64,000 nt of DNA from Erinaceus europaeus (lineage: Eukaryota; Chordata; Mammalia; Eulipotyphla; Erinaceidae): positions 36,345,189 through 36,409,188 of the forward strand of contig NC_080176.1 of the NCBI RefSeq assembly GCF_950295315.1, written 5' to 3'. Under the pieces are notes generated by a model. The model ran no database searches, had not been told where the DNA came from, and saw nothing but the letters and a program-made list of their open reading frames with translations. Each line of letters begins with the position of its first letter. Within the stretch, counting starts at the first letter, position 1. This document shows positions 23,930 to 37,022 of the stretch, one piece after another. The position numbers and the translations under genes were made by a program.

Positions 23930-24329
23930 GAAATAAGACTACAACACAGATCCACCAATTTTCATATATAATTCCAAAGCCAAAGAAGAGTTTGGCATTA
24001 TTTTTCATGTTATTCACAGCCTCCTTACTTAGCCCACTGATATAAGAATTCCCTTGCTTTGATATGAAAGTATCTGTGTGCTGATTAAAGTTTAAGTATA
24101 TATCACATATGTGTATGATGTATGTGAGGTACATATACATATATGTATGTATATAGAGAGAGAGTGCGGAGAAGAAAAAGAGTGTCAGCTCTTCCAGTCA
24201 CAACTGTTTGTTTTAGGAAATAGATATGCTCCCTTGGCTAAAGTCAAAGGAACTTGCATTGATTGCATTTCAAACTCTTCATTTCAAACTCCTCTGACTT
24301 ATTTAACAAATAGCCAATCTTTTTTTCTA

Positions 24330-24475
24330 CAGGGGAGAGTAGAAGGAGGAGATAGAAAGGGAAAAAGACCTGCTTCCTTACTCATGAAGCTTCCCCCTGC
24401 AGGTGGGGAGCAGGGGTCCTTGCACATAACAATCATTGTATGCACTTAAATCAGGTTTGCCACCGCCTGGCCCCC
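24330..24475 (-). mobile_element. S2 SINE fragment
   Basis: CTCATGAAGCTTCCCCCTGC..GCCACCGCCTGGCCCCC, with internal losses. Confidence 0.75.
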
Positions 24476-24599
24476 AAAGTAATTTTTTTTAATGCAGTAT
24501 TCTAGGTTCAGTCTACTACAATAGTTCTGTTCTCTCTATTTTTCTATATCTTTTCACTTAATGTGATTCATTTTTGTGCTTACTACTAAACAATAATGC

Positions 24600-24740
24600 T
24601 AGTGGGAGGGAAGGAAGGAAGGAAGGAAAAGAGAAAAGCCAGAGCATTACTCTGGCATGTATGATGTCAGGGATTGAACTCCTAACCTCATGCTCTAGAC
24701 TCCAGTGCTTTATTCACTGTGCCACCTGCCAGTCCACATT
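24600..24740 (-). mobile_element. S4 SINE with GGAA run
   Basis: GGAAGGAAGGAAGGAAGG followed by CAGGGATTGAACTCCTAACC..CACTGTGCCACCTGCCAGTC. Confidence 0.82.
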
Positions 24741-25049
24741 AAGAATAATATTTAAGTTAGTGTTTTTCCTATCCTCTACTTGTGGACTTAATTATTTTAG
24801 TTATAAATTTAGAATTTCAAAATCATGGCTTTATCATAGATTGTTGAAGAAATCTTATGACACTAATTTAGCTTTGTCCTTCATTTAAAGATATAGCACT
24901 GTTGATGAGGTGCATGTTTCTGTATATTGGATAGCATCTTTATATATAGCTATGTTTTTTTTTTTTTACAACTTTCTTACAAAGTGTAGTTCTTCAGTAT
25001 AGAAGAGGAAAAAGCTAAATATTAAAAACTTTTTTAAATGCCATATCAG

Positions 25050-25240
25050 GGAATGAACTGAGCTTTGTGCAAGTGTGATATCACTGGATGGGTCTCCAGG
25101 GCCAATTTTCTTTTCATGTTTTATTCAGAGAAGGGGGTGTCACCACAGTCATCATCAGTAGAGCCTAACGTGTGGTACTGGGATTTGAACACAGGGCCTG
25201 TTCAAGCTAAGATATAAGATGCCTTCGGACCCCTAGAAAG
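25050..25240 (-). mobile_element. Old SINE fragments
   Basis: ATCAGGGAATGAACTGAGC and GTACTGGGATTTGAACACAG look like reversed tRNA-type box B regions of decayed SINEs. Confidence 0.45.
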
Positions 25241-25345
25241 TTTTTTAATAGACTTTTTGAAAACAGGCCCTTGATTCTTACAAGTCTTTGGAAAGAGTAA
25301 TTCAAAGTATTTTTATACAGTTTAATGGGAGGCCTTCAAAAAGAC

Positions 25346-25348
<3 letters not shown>

Positions 25349-25378
<30 letters not shown>
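25349..25378 (+). repeat. Poly-T run
   Basis: About 30 T residues; probably an A-tail relic of a reverse-strand retroelement. Confidence 0.9.
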
Positions 25379-25382
<4 letters not shown>

Positions 25383-25488
25383 CAGACCATTGGAAGGAAA
25401 AATAAAAGGAGGAAGATGATCAGTGTGCATAATTAATACAATGTAAAACTATGATGTGGATTTCCTTAGAAAGTAAGAGTAATACTTC

Positions 25489-25705
25489 GGGGTGGTGGCA
25501 CACCTGGCTGAGTGCACATATTATAGTGCAGTGCACAAGGACCAGATTCAAGCCCCTGGTTCCCACCTGCAGGGGGGAGAATTCACAAGTGGGGAAGCAG
25601 GGCTGCAAGTGTCTCTCTGTCTCTCCTTGTCTGTCTTCCCCCTTCCTTTCCATTTCTGGCTGTCTCTATCCAATAATAAAGATAATGAAAATTAAAAAAG
25701 AAAGA
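25489..25705 (+). mobile_element. S2 SINE
   Basis: GGGTGGTGGCACACCTGGCT head and TGGCTGTCTCTATCCAATAA tail. Confidence 0.92.
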
Positions 25706-26542
25706 AAATAAGTAAGAGACAAAACCAGTGCTTTAAAGAAGACCCTTGGTTAACAGAAGTTGCTTTGTTCTTTTATGACAGAGAAGAGCAAAAGAGGGCA
25801 AAGTAGCATTTGACTAGTTTGGTCTCTTCCAGTTAGAGCTAGTTCCTCTCTTCCTCATCCTCCCCCCACCACCTTTTTGTAATTCCAGGTACTTCTAAAT
25901 TGACTCACCCAGGAAGTCAATCTTTTTCTCATGATTCATTCATGTTTCAGGTTAAATATTTATGATTAGTAGACAGGTAGGCTGTGACATGGTTGGTTAA
26001 AGGGAGGTCAGATATATTTCTCACTCCATTAACTTATAAGACTTTCTCATGACTTTAGTTTACTGTTTTTCCAGAATAAGGTAACAGAATTACAGGAAGA
26101 GATTAAAAATAAGATACTAGTACTGTAGGTTTTCCTCAGTAGAGAGTGAAGATATAGGCTGTAGCTCTGACACTGGTGTTATACTTAAAATTAAAATATA
26201 AATCTAACTTAGAAAAAATTAACTTTTATCTTGCTTTTATAAAACCTCTGTTGGTCATACTATACGAAATCTCGTATTTTTGTTTTCTTAAAAATAGTAC
26301 TACAAGTTGATGTGAATATAATAAGACTGACTGGTTTTTTTACATAAACCCTAAATACCTAACAGATTAGTAAAAATTGGTTGGCAGATATGGTCATTAA
26401 TGATTTCACATGGGGAAGTTAATTTATTTACTTACTTTACTCAACAATCACAATTCTAGCCAAACCTAATCTTCAGGCATCTTTGCTCCTAAATTGCATT
26501 TAGCAAAATTATATTCCTGATTCAGCACAAACTGATTTTTCT

Positions 26543-26780
26543 TTTTTTAAAATTTATTTCTTTATTGGGGAATTAATGTTTTACATTCAACAGTAAATAT
26601 AATAGTCTGTACATGCATAACATTCCCCAGTTTCCCATTTAACAATACAACCCCCACTATGTCATTTATCATCCTTCATGGACCTGTATTCTCCCCACCC
26701 ACCCACCCCAGCGTCTTTTACTTTGGTGCAATATGCCAATTCCATTTCAGGTTCTACTTGTGTTTTCTTTTCTGATCTTG
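26543..26780 (-). mobile_element. Short L1 3' tail
   Basis: About 240 bp of the same L1 3' end as at 29130 and 52406, flanked by the perfect 16-bp duplication ACAAACTGATTTTTCT (26527-26542 and 26781-26796). It is a strongly 5'-truncated insertion. Confidence 0.95.
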
Positions 26781-27594
26781 ACAAACTGATTTTTCTAGTG
26801 AAATCTGGAGACCCCTAATATTCATTCAACAAATATTAAGCATCTGTTATATGTCTAGCATTATGCATTCATGTAATATACCAATGAGTCATACATTCTT
26901 CTCCTCTTAGAGCTTATATTAGAGCAGGTAAACAGGAGACAAACCCATTATATTTGTGGATTGTTGGAAAGGTAATGATGTATTCCCCTATGTTTTTCTA
27001 TGCAAAAATGCATAAGATTCATTTCTCAATAAAATATCATTGAGAAAGTTAGTAGAGAAGCGTAACAAGGGGCAGGAGTACAGTTCAGTATCGGAGGTGT
27101 ATTGCAATTTTAAATAGCTTATTCAAAGTAAGCCTTGATGTAAAAGTAAAACTCCAGCACAGACTTGAAGAAGCTGAGGTCATTAGCTGTGTGATAGGTG
27201 GAGATCCCAAGCAGATCAACAACTAGATTAGCATTGCTGGTATTTTAAAGAAACTTCAGGAAGTATGACTTCAGTAGACTATCACATGGAAAAGGGACAG
27301 AGAGGTACTGGGGGGTAGGTGAGACTGCTAGGTCATGTACGACCTTATGAATCATTAAAAGAATTTTGATGTGTGTTTACAGTGAAGTGGAGTGAGTTAT
27401 TCAGAGCAATGAAGTGATATGACTGATGTCTGAGAGTAGACTGTAAAGGGACCTGGGCAGATGTAATGGTAGAAAGTCAAAGGCACTTCCTACTTGTGCT
27501 TAATTAACTAGTTTCATGATCTATACTAAGAACATATTGAGTAGTTAATAGTATTACTATCCAGCGAGTCAAGGTGTCTAGATTTATTTTTCTT

Positions 27595-28510
27595 GTTTTT
27601 TTTAAATTTATTTGTAAAATAAAAAATATCAACAAGACCATAGGACAAGAGGGGTACAATCCCACACAGTTCCCACCACCAGAGCTCCATAGCCCATCCT
27701 CTCCCTTGAAAGCTTCCCTTTTCTTTATCCCTCAGAGAGTATGGACCCAGGATCATTATGGGGTGCAGAAGCTGGGAGGTCTGGCTTCTGTAATTGCTTC
27801 TCTACTGGACATGGGCGTTGGCAGGTCGGTCCATACTCCCAGCCTGTCTATTTCCCTAGTGGGGTGGGGCTCTGGGGAGGTGGGGCTCTGGAGTACATTG
27901 GTGAGGTGATCTGCTTGAGGAAGTCAGGTTGGTGTCATAGTAGCACCTGCAACTTGGTGGCTGAAATAGAGTTAAGATGTAAAGGAGAACAAATTGTTTA
28001 ATAATCTGGAACCTAAAGGCAAGAATATAACAGATGAGATTTGGGGTCTCCATTTTGGGAAAAGCTAGTGGGTCTATTTTAGGTATATTCCAAGAGGCCC
28101 ATGACTTTACTAATTTTTGCCTGCTCCCGACAGCTAACATGCAGGTGGACCAAAGGTATTGTCAGAGTTGGGAATAGGTCTAGAAAGCTGGATCGGGGAA
28201 GATAGTAGCTCCCAAATATGGGAAAAGTATATAAATATTATTAACTGTAAACACCATTGATTTGATCTGGGGCCTGTATTCTGTGTGTAACCTCTGCATC
28301 CCTGTAGGTCTGAGTTCAAGTTCTGTGATCACAGCTAGGAGCATTCTAGGTTGTAGCCATTTCGGACCCATTTTCCTTGAGTGGTAGAGGACTTTGGTCC
28401 AACCTCCCTTCGAAGAATGGAGCATTCCCTACCACTGTTGATACACATTGAGGGCAAGTTCCTATGGGGCCCACAAAGGAGTTCATTATGTTGTTCCTGA
28501 TGGCAATGAA
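27595..28510 (-). repeat. Family P repeat, long copy
   Basis: About 0.9 kb starting with the T-rich 3' end (ACCATAGGACAAGAGGGGTA, then CCACCACCAGAGCTCCATAG). It continues through the common body, then further 5' sequence (GATGCAGGTGGACC.. to 28500) not present in the shortest copies. Confidence 0.75.
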
Positions 28511-30616
28511 CAGTGAGAATGTCTAGATTTATATCAGATTCTGTTACTTAAAATGTTAGTTAAGTGTCTTCTCTACATTTTATAGTTTATAAAATGATAG
28601 TAATAATACCTCATTCAGACGTAATCATTACACTGAAGCATGTAACAGTGACTCACATGTAACATGCAGCATGTGTTGATGTTGCCAGGTTTCTTTTTTA
28701 ATTCATGCTTTGTCACCGACCTAGTCGTGTTGATTCTGTGACTGTAGTGTTTAACATAAATCCATGCCTTTGTTCTTTAACTTATTTCCGATATTTTAGT
28801 TTAAATCTGCACTAAGTCTTGCCTAGATAATCAAACCCACTGCAAATTGATTGATCTGCTTCCTTTCTTCTGTCCCAGTCAATCTTGCATACTTCTGCTA
28901 CATTTTCACAGTACTTTACTGCTCTAAAACTTTAATTTGATTCTTTTGTTTTTTCAGTTATGTACACACTTAACCAAGGTTCTCCCTATAGTTCTAGCTT
29001 TCCATTCTCTGGTACAAGTATATAGTCTGGTATGTCTTTAATACTCAAACTGTATGGATTCTCTGCTGATTTTCTTATTTTTTCTTTTTACTTTTTTTTG
29101 CCTTAAATTTTATTTATTTTTTTAATTTCTTTTTTAAAATTTATTTCTTTATTGGGGAATTAATGTTTTACATTCAACAGTAAATACAATAGTTTGTACA
29201 TGCATAACATTCCCCAGTTTCCCATTTAACAATACAACCCCCACTATGTCATTTATCATCCTTCATGGACCTGTATTCTCCCCACCCACCCACCCACCCC
29301 AGAGTCTTTTACTTGGGTGCAATATGCCAATTCCATTTCAGGTTCTACTTATGTTTTCTCTTCTGATCTTGTTTTTCAACTTCTGCCTGAGAGTGAGATC
29401 ATCCCATATTCATCCTTCTGTTTCTGACTTATTTCACTCAACATGATTTTTTCAAGGTCCATGCAAGATCGGCTGAAAACGGTGAAGTCACCATTTTTTA
29501 CAGCTGAGTAGTATTCCATTGTGTATATATACCACAACTTGCTCAGCCACTCATCTGTTGTTGGGACACCTGGGTTGCTTCCAGGTTTTGGCTATTACAA
29601 ATTGTGCTGCCAAGAACATATGTGTACACAGATCTTTTTGGATGGATGTGTTGGGTTCCTTAGGATATATCCCCAGGAGAGGAATTGCAGGGTCATAGGG
29701 TAGGTCCATTTCTAGCCATATGAGAGTTCTCCAGACTGTTCTGCACAGAGGTCGGACCAATTTACATTCCCACCAGCAGTGCAGGAGGGTTCCTTTGACC
29801 CCACACCCTCTCCAGCATTTGCTGCTGTTACCTTTTCTGATATATGACATTCTCACAGGAGTGAAGTGATATCTCATTGTTGTCTTGATTTGCATTTCTC
29901 TGACAATCAGAGACTTGGAACATTTTTTATGTGTTTCTCAGCCTTTTGGATCTCTTCTGTGGTGAATATTTTGTCCAAGACCTCCCCCCATTTTTGGATG
30001 GGGTTATTTGTTGTCTTGTTGTTGAGTCTGGCAAGCTCTTTATATATGTTAGTTATTAAATTCTTATCTGATGTATGGCATGTAAAGATCTTCTCCCATT
30101 CTATGAGGGGTCTCTTGGTTTGGGTAGTGGTTTCTTTTGCTGTGAAGAAACTTTTTAATTTGATGTAGTCCCATAAGTTTATACTTGCCTTAGTCTTCTT
30201 TGTAATTGAATTCATTTCATTGAAAATGTCTTTAAAACGTATGCAGAAAAGAGTTCTGCCAATATTTTCCTCTAAGTATTTGATAGTTTGTGGTCTAACA
30301 TCCAAGTCCTTGATCCACTTGGAATTTACTTTTGTATTTGGTGAAATACAGTGATTCAGTTTCATTCTTCTGCATGTTTCAACCCATTGGTTCCAACACC
30401 ATTTGTTGAAGAGACTCTGCTTTCCCATTGAATAGTCTGGGCCCCTTTGTCAAAGATTAGATGTCCATAGGTGTGGGGCCTCATTTCTGGGCTCTCAATT
30501 CTATTCCACTGGTGAGTGTGTCTATTCATGTTCCAGTACCAAGCAGTTTTGATGACAATGGCCCTATATGCAATTTGAGATCTGGGAATGTGATGCCTCC
30601 AGTTCTGTTCTTTTTT

Positions 30617-31299
30617 TTTTTTTTAATTTTTTATTTAAGAAAGGATTAATGAACAAAAACATAAGGTAGGAGGGGTACAACTCCACACAATTCCCACCAC
30701 CCAATCCCCATAACCCACCCCCTCCCATGATAGCTTTCTCATTCTCTAGCCCTCTGGGAGCATGGACCCAGGGTCATTGAGGGTTGCAGAAGGTAAAAGG
30801 TCTGGCCTCTGTAATTGCTTCCCCGCTGAACATGGGCGTTGACTGGTCGGTCCATACTCCCAGTCTGCCTCCCTCTTTCCCTAGTAAGGTGTGTCTCTGG
30901 GGAAGCAGAGCTCCAGGACACATTGGTAGGGTCTTCAATCCAGGGAAGCCTGGCCAGCATCCTGGTGGCATCTGGAACCTGGTGATTGAAAAGAGAGTTA
31001 ACATACGAAGCCAAACAAATTGTTGAGCAATCATGGATCCCAAGCTTGGAATAGTGGAGAGGGAGGTACTCACTGCAAACTCTAGTGTACTTCTGCTTTC
31101 AGGTATATATTTTGCAGTAGTTTATAGATACGTGTGAACATAAGCTCTCTCTCACAGAAACTGGTGTATATCTAGGTTATGGGACTTTGTTAGAAAGTGA
31201 ACCACCTGAGATGAAATTAGAGTGTACTATAAAAGGAAAGGTCTCACCAGAGTAATGAAGCTGAAGGGTTGTCATTCCACACGTGAAGTCTCTGGACAC
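30617..31299 (-). repeat. Family P repeat inserted in L1
   Basis: A 683-bp copy with defined borders. AGTTCTGTTCTTTTTT occurs on both sides (30601-30616 and 31300-31315) and once in the empty L1 at the matching place near 53863. It ends in poly(A) on the - strand, so it moved by target-primed reverse transcription. No protein-coding capacity was recognised. This copy defines the full unit of the younger subfamily. Confidence 0.88.
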
Positions 31300-32671
31300 A
31301 GTTCTGTTCTTTTTTCTCAAGATTGTTTTGGCAATTCTAGGTCTTTTCTGGTTCCAGATAAACATTTGTAGCATTTGTTCTATTCTCCTAAAAAAAGTGC
31401 TTGGGATCTTGATGGGGATAGCATTAAATTTGTAGATGGCTCTGGGTAATATATTCATTTTGATGATGTTAATTCTTCCAACCTGTGAACATGGAATATC
31501 TTTCCACTTCTTTGTGTCTTTTTCAATTTCTTTGAGTAGTGACTCATTATTTTCAGTATATAAGTCTTTCACTTCTTTGGTTAGGTTTACTCCTAGATAT
31601 TTTATTGTTTTTGTTGCTATAATAAAAGGAACTGATTTCTGGATTTCAATTTCTTCTAACTTAGTGCTTGCATAGAGGAATGCCACTGACTTTTGAATGT
31701 TAATTTTGTAGCCTGACACCTTACTGTATAGCCTGATGATTTCCAAAAGCTTCTTGCTGGAGTCCTTAGGTTTTTCTGTGTATACTATCATGTCATCTGC
31801 AAATAAGGAGAGTTTGACATCTTCTCTTCCAATCAGTATCCCTTTAATTCCTTGGTCCTGCCTGATTGCTATGGCAAGAACTTCCAACACTATGTTGAAT
31901 AGTAATGGTGATAGTGGGCAGCCCTGTCTAGTACCTGATCTGAGTGGAAATGCTTCCAGTTTTTCACCATTGAGTATGATGTTGGCTGTAGGTTTGCTAT
32001 ATATAGACTCCACTATCTTCAGGAATTTTCCATCTATTCCCATTTTTTTATAGCGTTTTGATCATAAAGGGATGTTGTATTTTGTCAAAGGCTTTCTCTG
32101 CATCTATTGATATGACCATGTGGTTTTTGGTCTTGCTTTTGTTGATGTGGTGGATCACATTGATTGATTTACGTATATTAAACCAATTTTGCATGCCTGG
32201 GATAAACCCCACTTGGTCATGATGAACAATCTTTTTGATATACTGCTGTATCCGGTTGGCTAGAATTTTGTTCAATATTTTTGCATCTATGTTCATCAGA
32301 GATATTGGTCTATAATTTTCTTTTTTGGTTGTGTCCCTGTCTGCTTTTGGTATTAGTGTGATGTTGGCTTCATAGAAGCTGGCAGGGAGTATTCCAGTGT
32401 CTTCAATCTTCTGGAAGACTTTTAAAAGTAGAGGTATTAGTTCTTCTTGGAAGGTTTTGTAGAATTCATTTGTAAAACCATCTGGCCCAGGACTTTTATT
32501 TTTGGGGAGATTTTTGATAACTGTTTCAATTTCATTAGCTGTGATGGGCCTGTACATGTTATCCACTTCCTCTTTACTTAGTTTTGGGAGTTGGTAGGTA
32601 TCTAGGAAATCGTCCATTTCCTCCAGGTTCTCTAGCTTGGTGGCATATAGTTGTTCATAGAAACCTTGCAT
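31177..32671 (-). pseudogene. L1 ORF2 reverse transcriptase remnant
   Basis: Two adjoining open stretches (32048-32671 and 31177-32043) hold the RT domain: [43 protein letters not shown] and [10 protein letters not shown] with both catalytic aspartates. A frame break at about 32045 separates them. The left end leaves L1 at 31300, where family P begins. Confidence 0.9.
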
Positions 32672-32755
32672 GATAAGTTGAATTTCTGCGGTGTCTGTTG
32701 TGATATCTCCTCTTTCATTTACTATCCCATTTATTTGGGTCTTCTCCCTTTTTTG

Positions 32756-33667
32756 TTATGTGAGTCTGGCTAAAGGTTTGTCGATTTTGTTTACTCTTTC
32801 GAAGAACCAACATTTACTTTCGTTGATCTTTTGTATGGTTTTCTTATTCTCAATGTTATTTATTTCTGCTCTAACTTTAGTGATTTCTGTCCTTCTGGTT
32901 GGTTTAGGGTTCCTTTGTTGTTCTTTTTCCAGGTCTTTAAGATGTGCAATCAGGCTGTTTATTTGTGCTTTTTCTTGTTTCCTAATGTGTGCTTGTATAG
33001 CTATGAACTTCCCTCTCAGTACTACCTTAGATAGATATCTTCCCATTTTCTTCTGGCCTGTAGTGTTTGTATGGAGAAGTCTGCTGCTAATCTTAATGGG
33101 TTTTCCTTTGTAGGTGACTGTTTTTTCTTGCAGCCTTCGGATCCTCTCTTTATCTTTATTCCTTTCCATTCTAAGTATGACATGTCTTGGTGTCTTTAGG
33201 TCTGGGTTAATTCTGTTTGGGACCCTCTGGGCTTCTTGAATCTTTATGTCTTTGGTGTTGTCTAGACTAGAGAAATTTTCAGCTATTATGGCCTGGAGAA
33301 TGCTTTCTTCCTCTCCTTCTCTTTCTTCCTCTGGTAAGCCAATAATGTGTATATTGTTTCTTTTGAAGTCATCCCATAGGACTTTGTTGTTTTCAGCACC
33401 TCTTAATCTCTTTTTGAGATCTCTTACTTCTTTTTTAGTTGTCTCTAATTCATCCTCAATCTTGCTAATTCTGTCTTCAGCCTCATAGATTCTATTCTCT
33501 CTGCCCTCTACTGCTTTCTGGAGTTCATCTATTTTGTAGCCCTGTTCTGATACTGTTTTAGCTTGTTCAGCTAGTTGCATTCTTAGCTCAGAGATTTCAG
33601 CTTTCAGCTTTAGTAACCATGAGATAATTAGTATTTTCTTCCATATTCTCATTTGTTGTTCCTGCAT
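32756..33667 (-). pseudogene. Fused L1 ORF1/ORF2 reading frame
   Basis: A 303-codon open frame. The right part is ORF1 coiled coil and RNA-binding region ([36 protein letters not shown]). After GRYLS it continues as ORF2 sequence ([20 protein letters not shown]). The fusion arose by an internal deletion that happens to keep the frame open. A functional role is unlikely but not excluded. Confidence 0.8.
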
Positions 33668-34615
33668 TTCTGGCTACAATTTTTTCAAATTCTTTACTCA
33701 CTCCTGTTATTATTTCCTTAGCTAATGTTTGGATGTTGAACTCGTTGTTTTGTGCTTCACCCTCTGGAGGACTTTTAGCTGCTGGACTCTTGTCCTGGTT
33801 CGAGTCTCCAATATTTTTTCTTGTTGTTTTAACCATTTTATATATTATGTTATGAGTTCCTTTTATCAGTACTTTTCAAATTATTGATCACTATTGCCTG
33901 GATTGACTTGTGTCTAAGTAAGTTAATTAAAGGGTTCACAGTGGTGGAAGTTAACTGTTTTTTCAGTAGTATTTAAATCTCTGAGTTGGAGTTCAGTGGT
34001 TTAAAAGCCTCTTTTTTTTTTTCTTTCCTGTAGGGTATGGGAGCCTGAGGGCTTTTAAACTATCAATAGGCTTCTTAGCTTAATCACTGACTCCTGACCA
34101 AGAGATAAAGCAGGGTGTGACAGAGATAATCCAGTGGTTATGCAAAGAGACTTTCACAGCTCCTCAGCTATGCCACAGAGGTATAGGTCTTCTCCTGCGA
34201 TTCCTGGTTAGATCTCTGTCCCCTGGTGTCCCTCCCTGCCGCTGCTCCAGATTCTGAGGGTAGTAGCAATGGATACTCAGAGTTGCACTTGGTGAGTCTC
34301 TGGGGAGTCCTCTCCTCCCTTAAGCTGTCCCCTTGTTGGTGGAGCAGACTGGAGGTGGTGTCTCCACTGATAAACTGCTGAACTGTTAGCAGTCACTTAA
34401 TCTCTCCTTAGGCCCCTCTCTCCTCTCTGTCACCAGCCACACGTGTTTGTACTCACCAGTGATTTACTGGGTTCCTGTGGTCATTCTAGTCCTGTCTTGT
34501 TTTGGTCCCGGGTGGTCTCCTTTGGTATTCCTAGTTGATCCGGGAAAGGAGAGGAGAGTAGAGGAGAGAAAGCGATCTGCTGCTCGTAGCTCCGCCTCCG
34601 GAAGTCCAGGTTTTC

Positions 34616-34690
34616 ATTTTTTTAATTTCTTTGCTGGGGGGAGTTAATGTTTTACAGTCAATAGTAAATACAATAGTTTGTACATACTTT
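34616..34690 (-). mobile_element. Left-over of an older L1 tail split by a younger L1
   Basis: It resembles the L1 3' end (GGGGGGAGTTAATGTTTTACAG...). The words CTGCTGATTTTC (29063 area) and TTGCTGATTTTC (34690 area) look like its original target duplication. Confidence 0.6.
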
Positions 34691-34734
34691 GCTGATTTTC
34701 ATGTGAAATTATTTTTTTTCTTAGTAATTTGCTA

Positions 34735-35395
34735 ATTATTAACAAGGTTATAGGATAACAGGGGTGTAATTCCATACAGTTGCTACCACCTTTGTTCCAT
34801 GTCCCATCCCCTCCATTTGAAGCTTCTTTATTTATTTATTTATTTTTATTTTTTTTAATTTTTATTTATAAAAAAGAAACACTGACAAAAAACATAGGAT
34901 AAGAAGGGTACAACTCTACACAATTCTCATCACCAGAACTCTGTATCCCATCCCCTCCTCACCTGATACTTTTCCTTTTCTTTTACCCAGGGTCATTATG
35001 GGGTGCAGAAGGTGAAAGGTCTGGCTTCTGTAATTGCTTCCCTGCTAAACATGGGTTTTGACAGGTGGATCCATAGTCCCGTCTCTCTCTTTCCCTAGTG
35101 GGGTGGGGCTCCAAGACACTTCAAATTGTTGACTAATCATGAACCTAAAGGCTGTAATGGTTCAGATGATGATTTGGGGGGGGGGTCCTCCATTTTGTAG
35201 ATAGTAATCCTATTTTAGTTATATTCCAAAGGGCCCATGACTATACTAGGTTTGTTTGTTTGCTTTTTGTTTTTTGAGCCTGACATCTAATATGCAAGTG
35301 GATCCAAGTTATCATCTGGGGAGATGATGTCATGGCTGGAAAAAGGACCAGAAAGCTGGATCAGGGAAGAGAGTAGCTCTCATATTAACCAGAGA
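34735..35395 (-). repeat. Family P repeats (one nested in another)
   Basis: 34735-34830 is the 3' end of one copy. At about 34833 a second copy begins with a T-rich run and continues to about 35395. Confidence 0.7.
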
Positions 35396-35507
35396 ACTGC
35401 TCAGCTCTGACTTATGGTGGTGCAGTGGAATTAACCTAGGACTTTAGAGCCCCAGGCATGAGAGCCTGTTTGCATAACCATTATGCTATCTACCCCACAC
35501 TTACTGA
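35395..35507 (-). mobile_element. S3 SINE
   Basis: GACTTATGGTGGTGCAGTGG..GCATAACCATTATGCTATCT on the + strand. Confidence 0.85.
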
Positions 35508-36301
<794 letters not shown>

Positions 36302-36854
36302 TAATCATTGTTTAGAAACTGTTAGAACTATAAATTTAACTTCCATTTGTGGAGTGCTTGGAAAGTCATTTGCCACCTGTGTTATGTAGAGACACATGGT
36401 TTTCTGTCTCTGTAAAAGCTGGTCTGGAGTGATGAAGCCCTGCTGATGACAGAAATAAATGGGGCCACCTGTTAAGTAACTTGATGAGTCAGAATCCAAA
36501 CTTAGATCTTACTCATTCTAGACTATTGTACCTTCCAAGTCTTAGTCACATTTACTTCTACTTTGGAGCTGCCTTTACCTGATTATTTCTAGTCATAATT
36601 TGTATCAACTCATGGTAACCAAGAAGTAACCTTATAATATATCTACTTTGTGGCTTATTTCTAATTTGAGCCCCATTGTATGTCATGTGATTATTATACA
36701 TGATTATTCCTTGGAATATTCATCCAAATGATAAAGACTTCCATAATTTTTAATCTAAGCTGTTTGTAACAAAGAAGACATATGAGTGGGAGAAATATAG
36801 ATAGTCCTAAAGATATTTTAATGCAAATAAATTTTTGACAGTAACACTGCTTTT

Positions 36855-37022
36855 TAAAAAGCCATTTTATTGGCTAGAGACAGAGAAATTGAAAAGGAAG
36901 GGGAAAGGAAGAGAGAGAGCACATGTTGTACTGCCTCACCACTCATGAGGCTTTCCTTTTGAAACTTCTCCTAACACACTGTAGCACATGCACTGAACCA
37001 GGTGTGCCACCGCCCGGCCCCA
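36855..37022 (-). mobile_element. S2 SINE, diverged
   Basis: TATTGGCTAGAGACAGAGAA..GTGTGCCACCGCCCGGCCCC on the + strand. Confidence 0.8.

Larger units (their letters stand above)
29130..34615 (-). mobile_element. L1, antisense, internally deleted, with nested insertion
   Basis: The 3' end lies near 29130 and the 5' end near 34615. It has 5'UTR (about 33840-34610), an ORF1 part (from 33836 leftward), ORF2 RT with FADDMIVY (around 31800) and the ORF2 C-terminus (29550-30430). At about 33030 an internal deletion of about 1 kb joins late ORF1 to the middle of ORF2. A family P element (30617-31299) interrupts ORF2. Stops and frameshifts make it inactive. It lies inside an older L1 tail (29070-29130 and 34620-34690). 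Confidence 0.92.

Noticed and set aside
32691..33113. + strand hydrophobic open frame over L1
   Set aside because: Shadow of the antisense L1 ORF; A-rich coding strand gives hydrophobic reverse frames. The same happens at 56369-56731.
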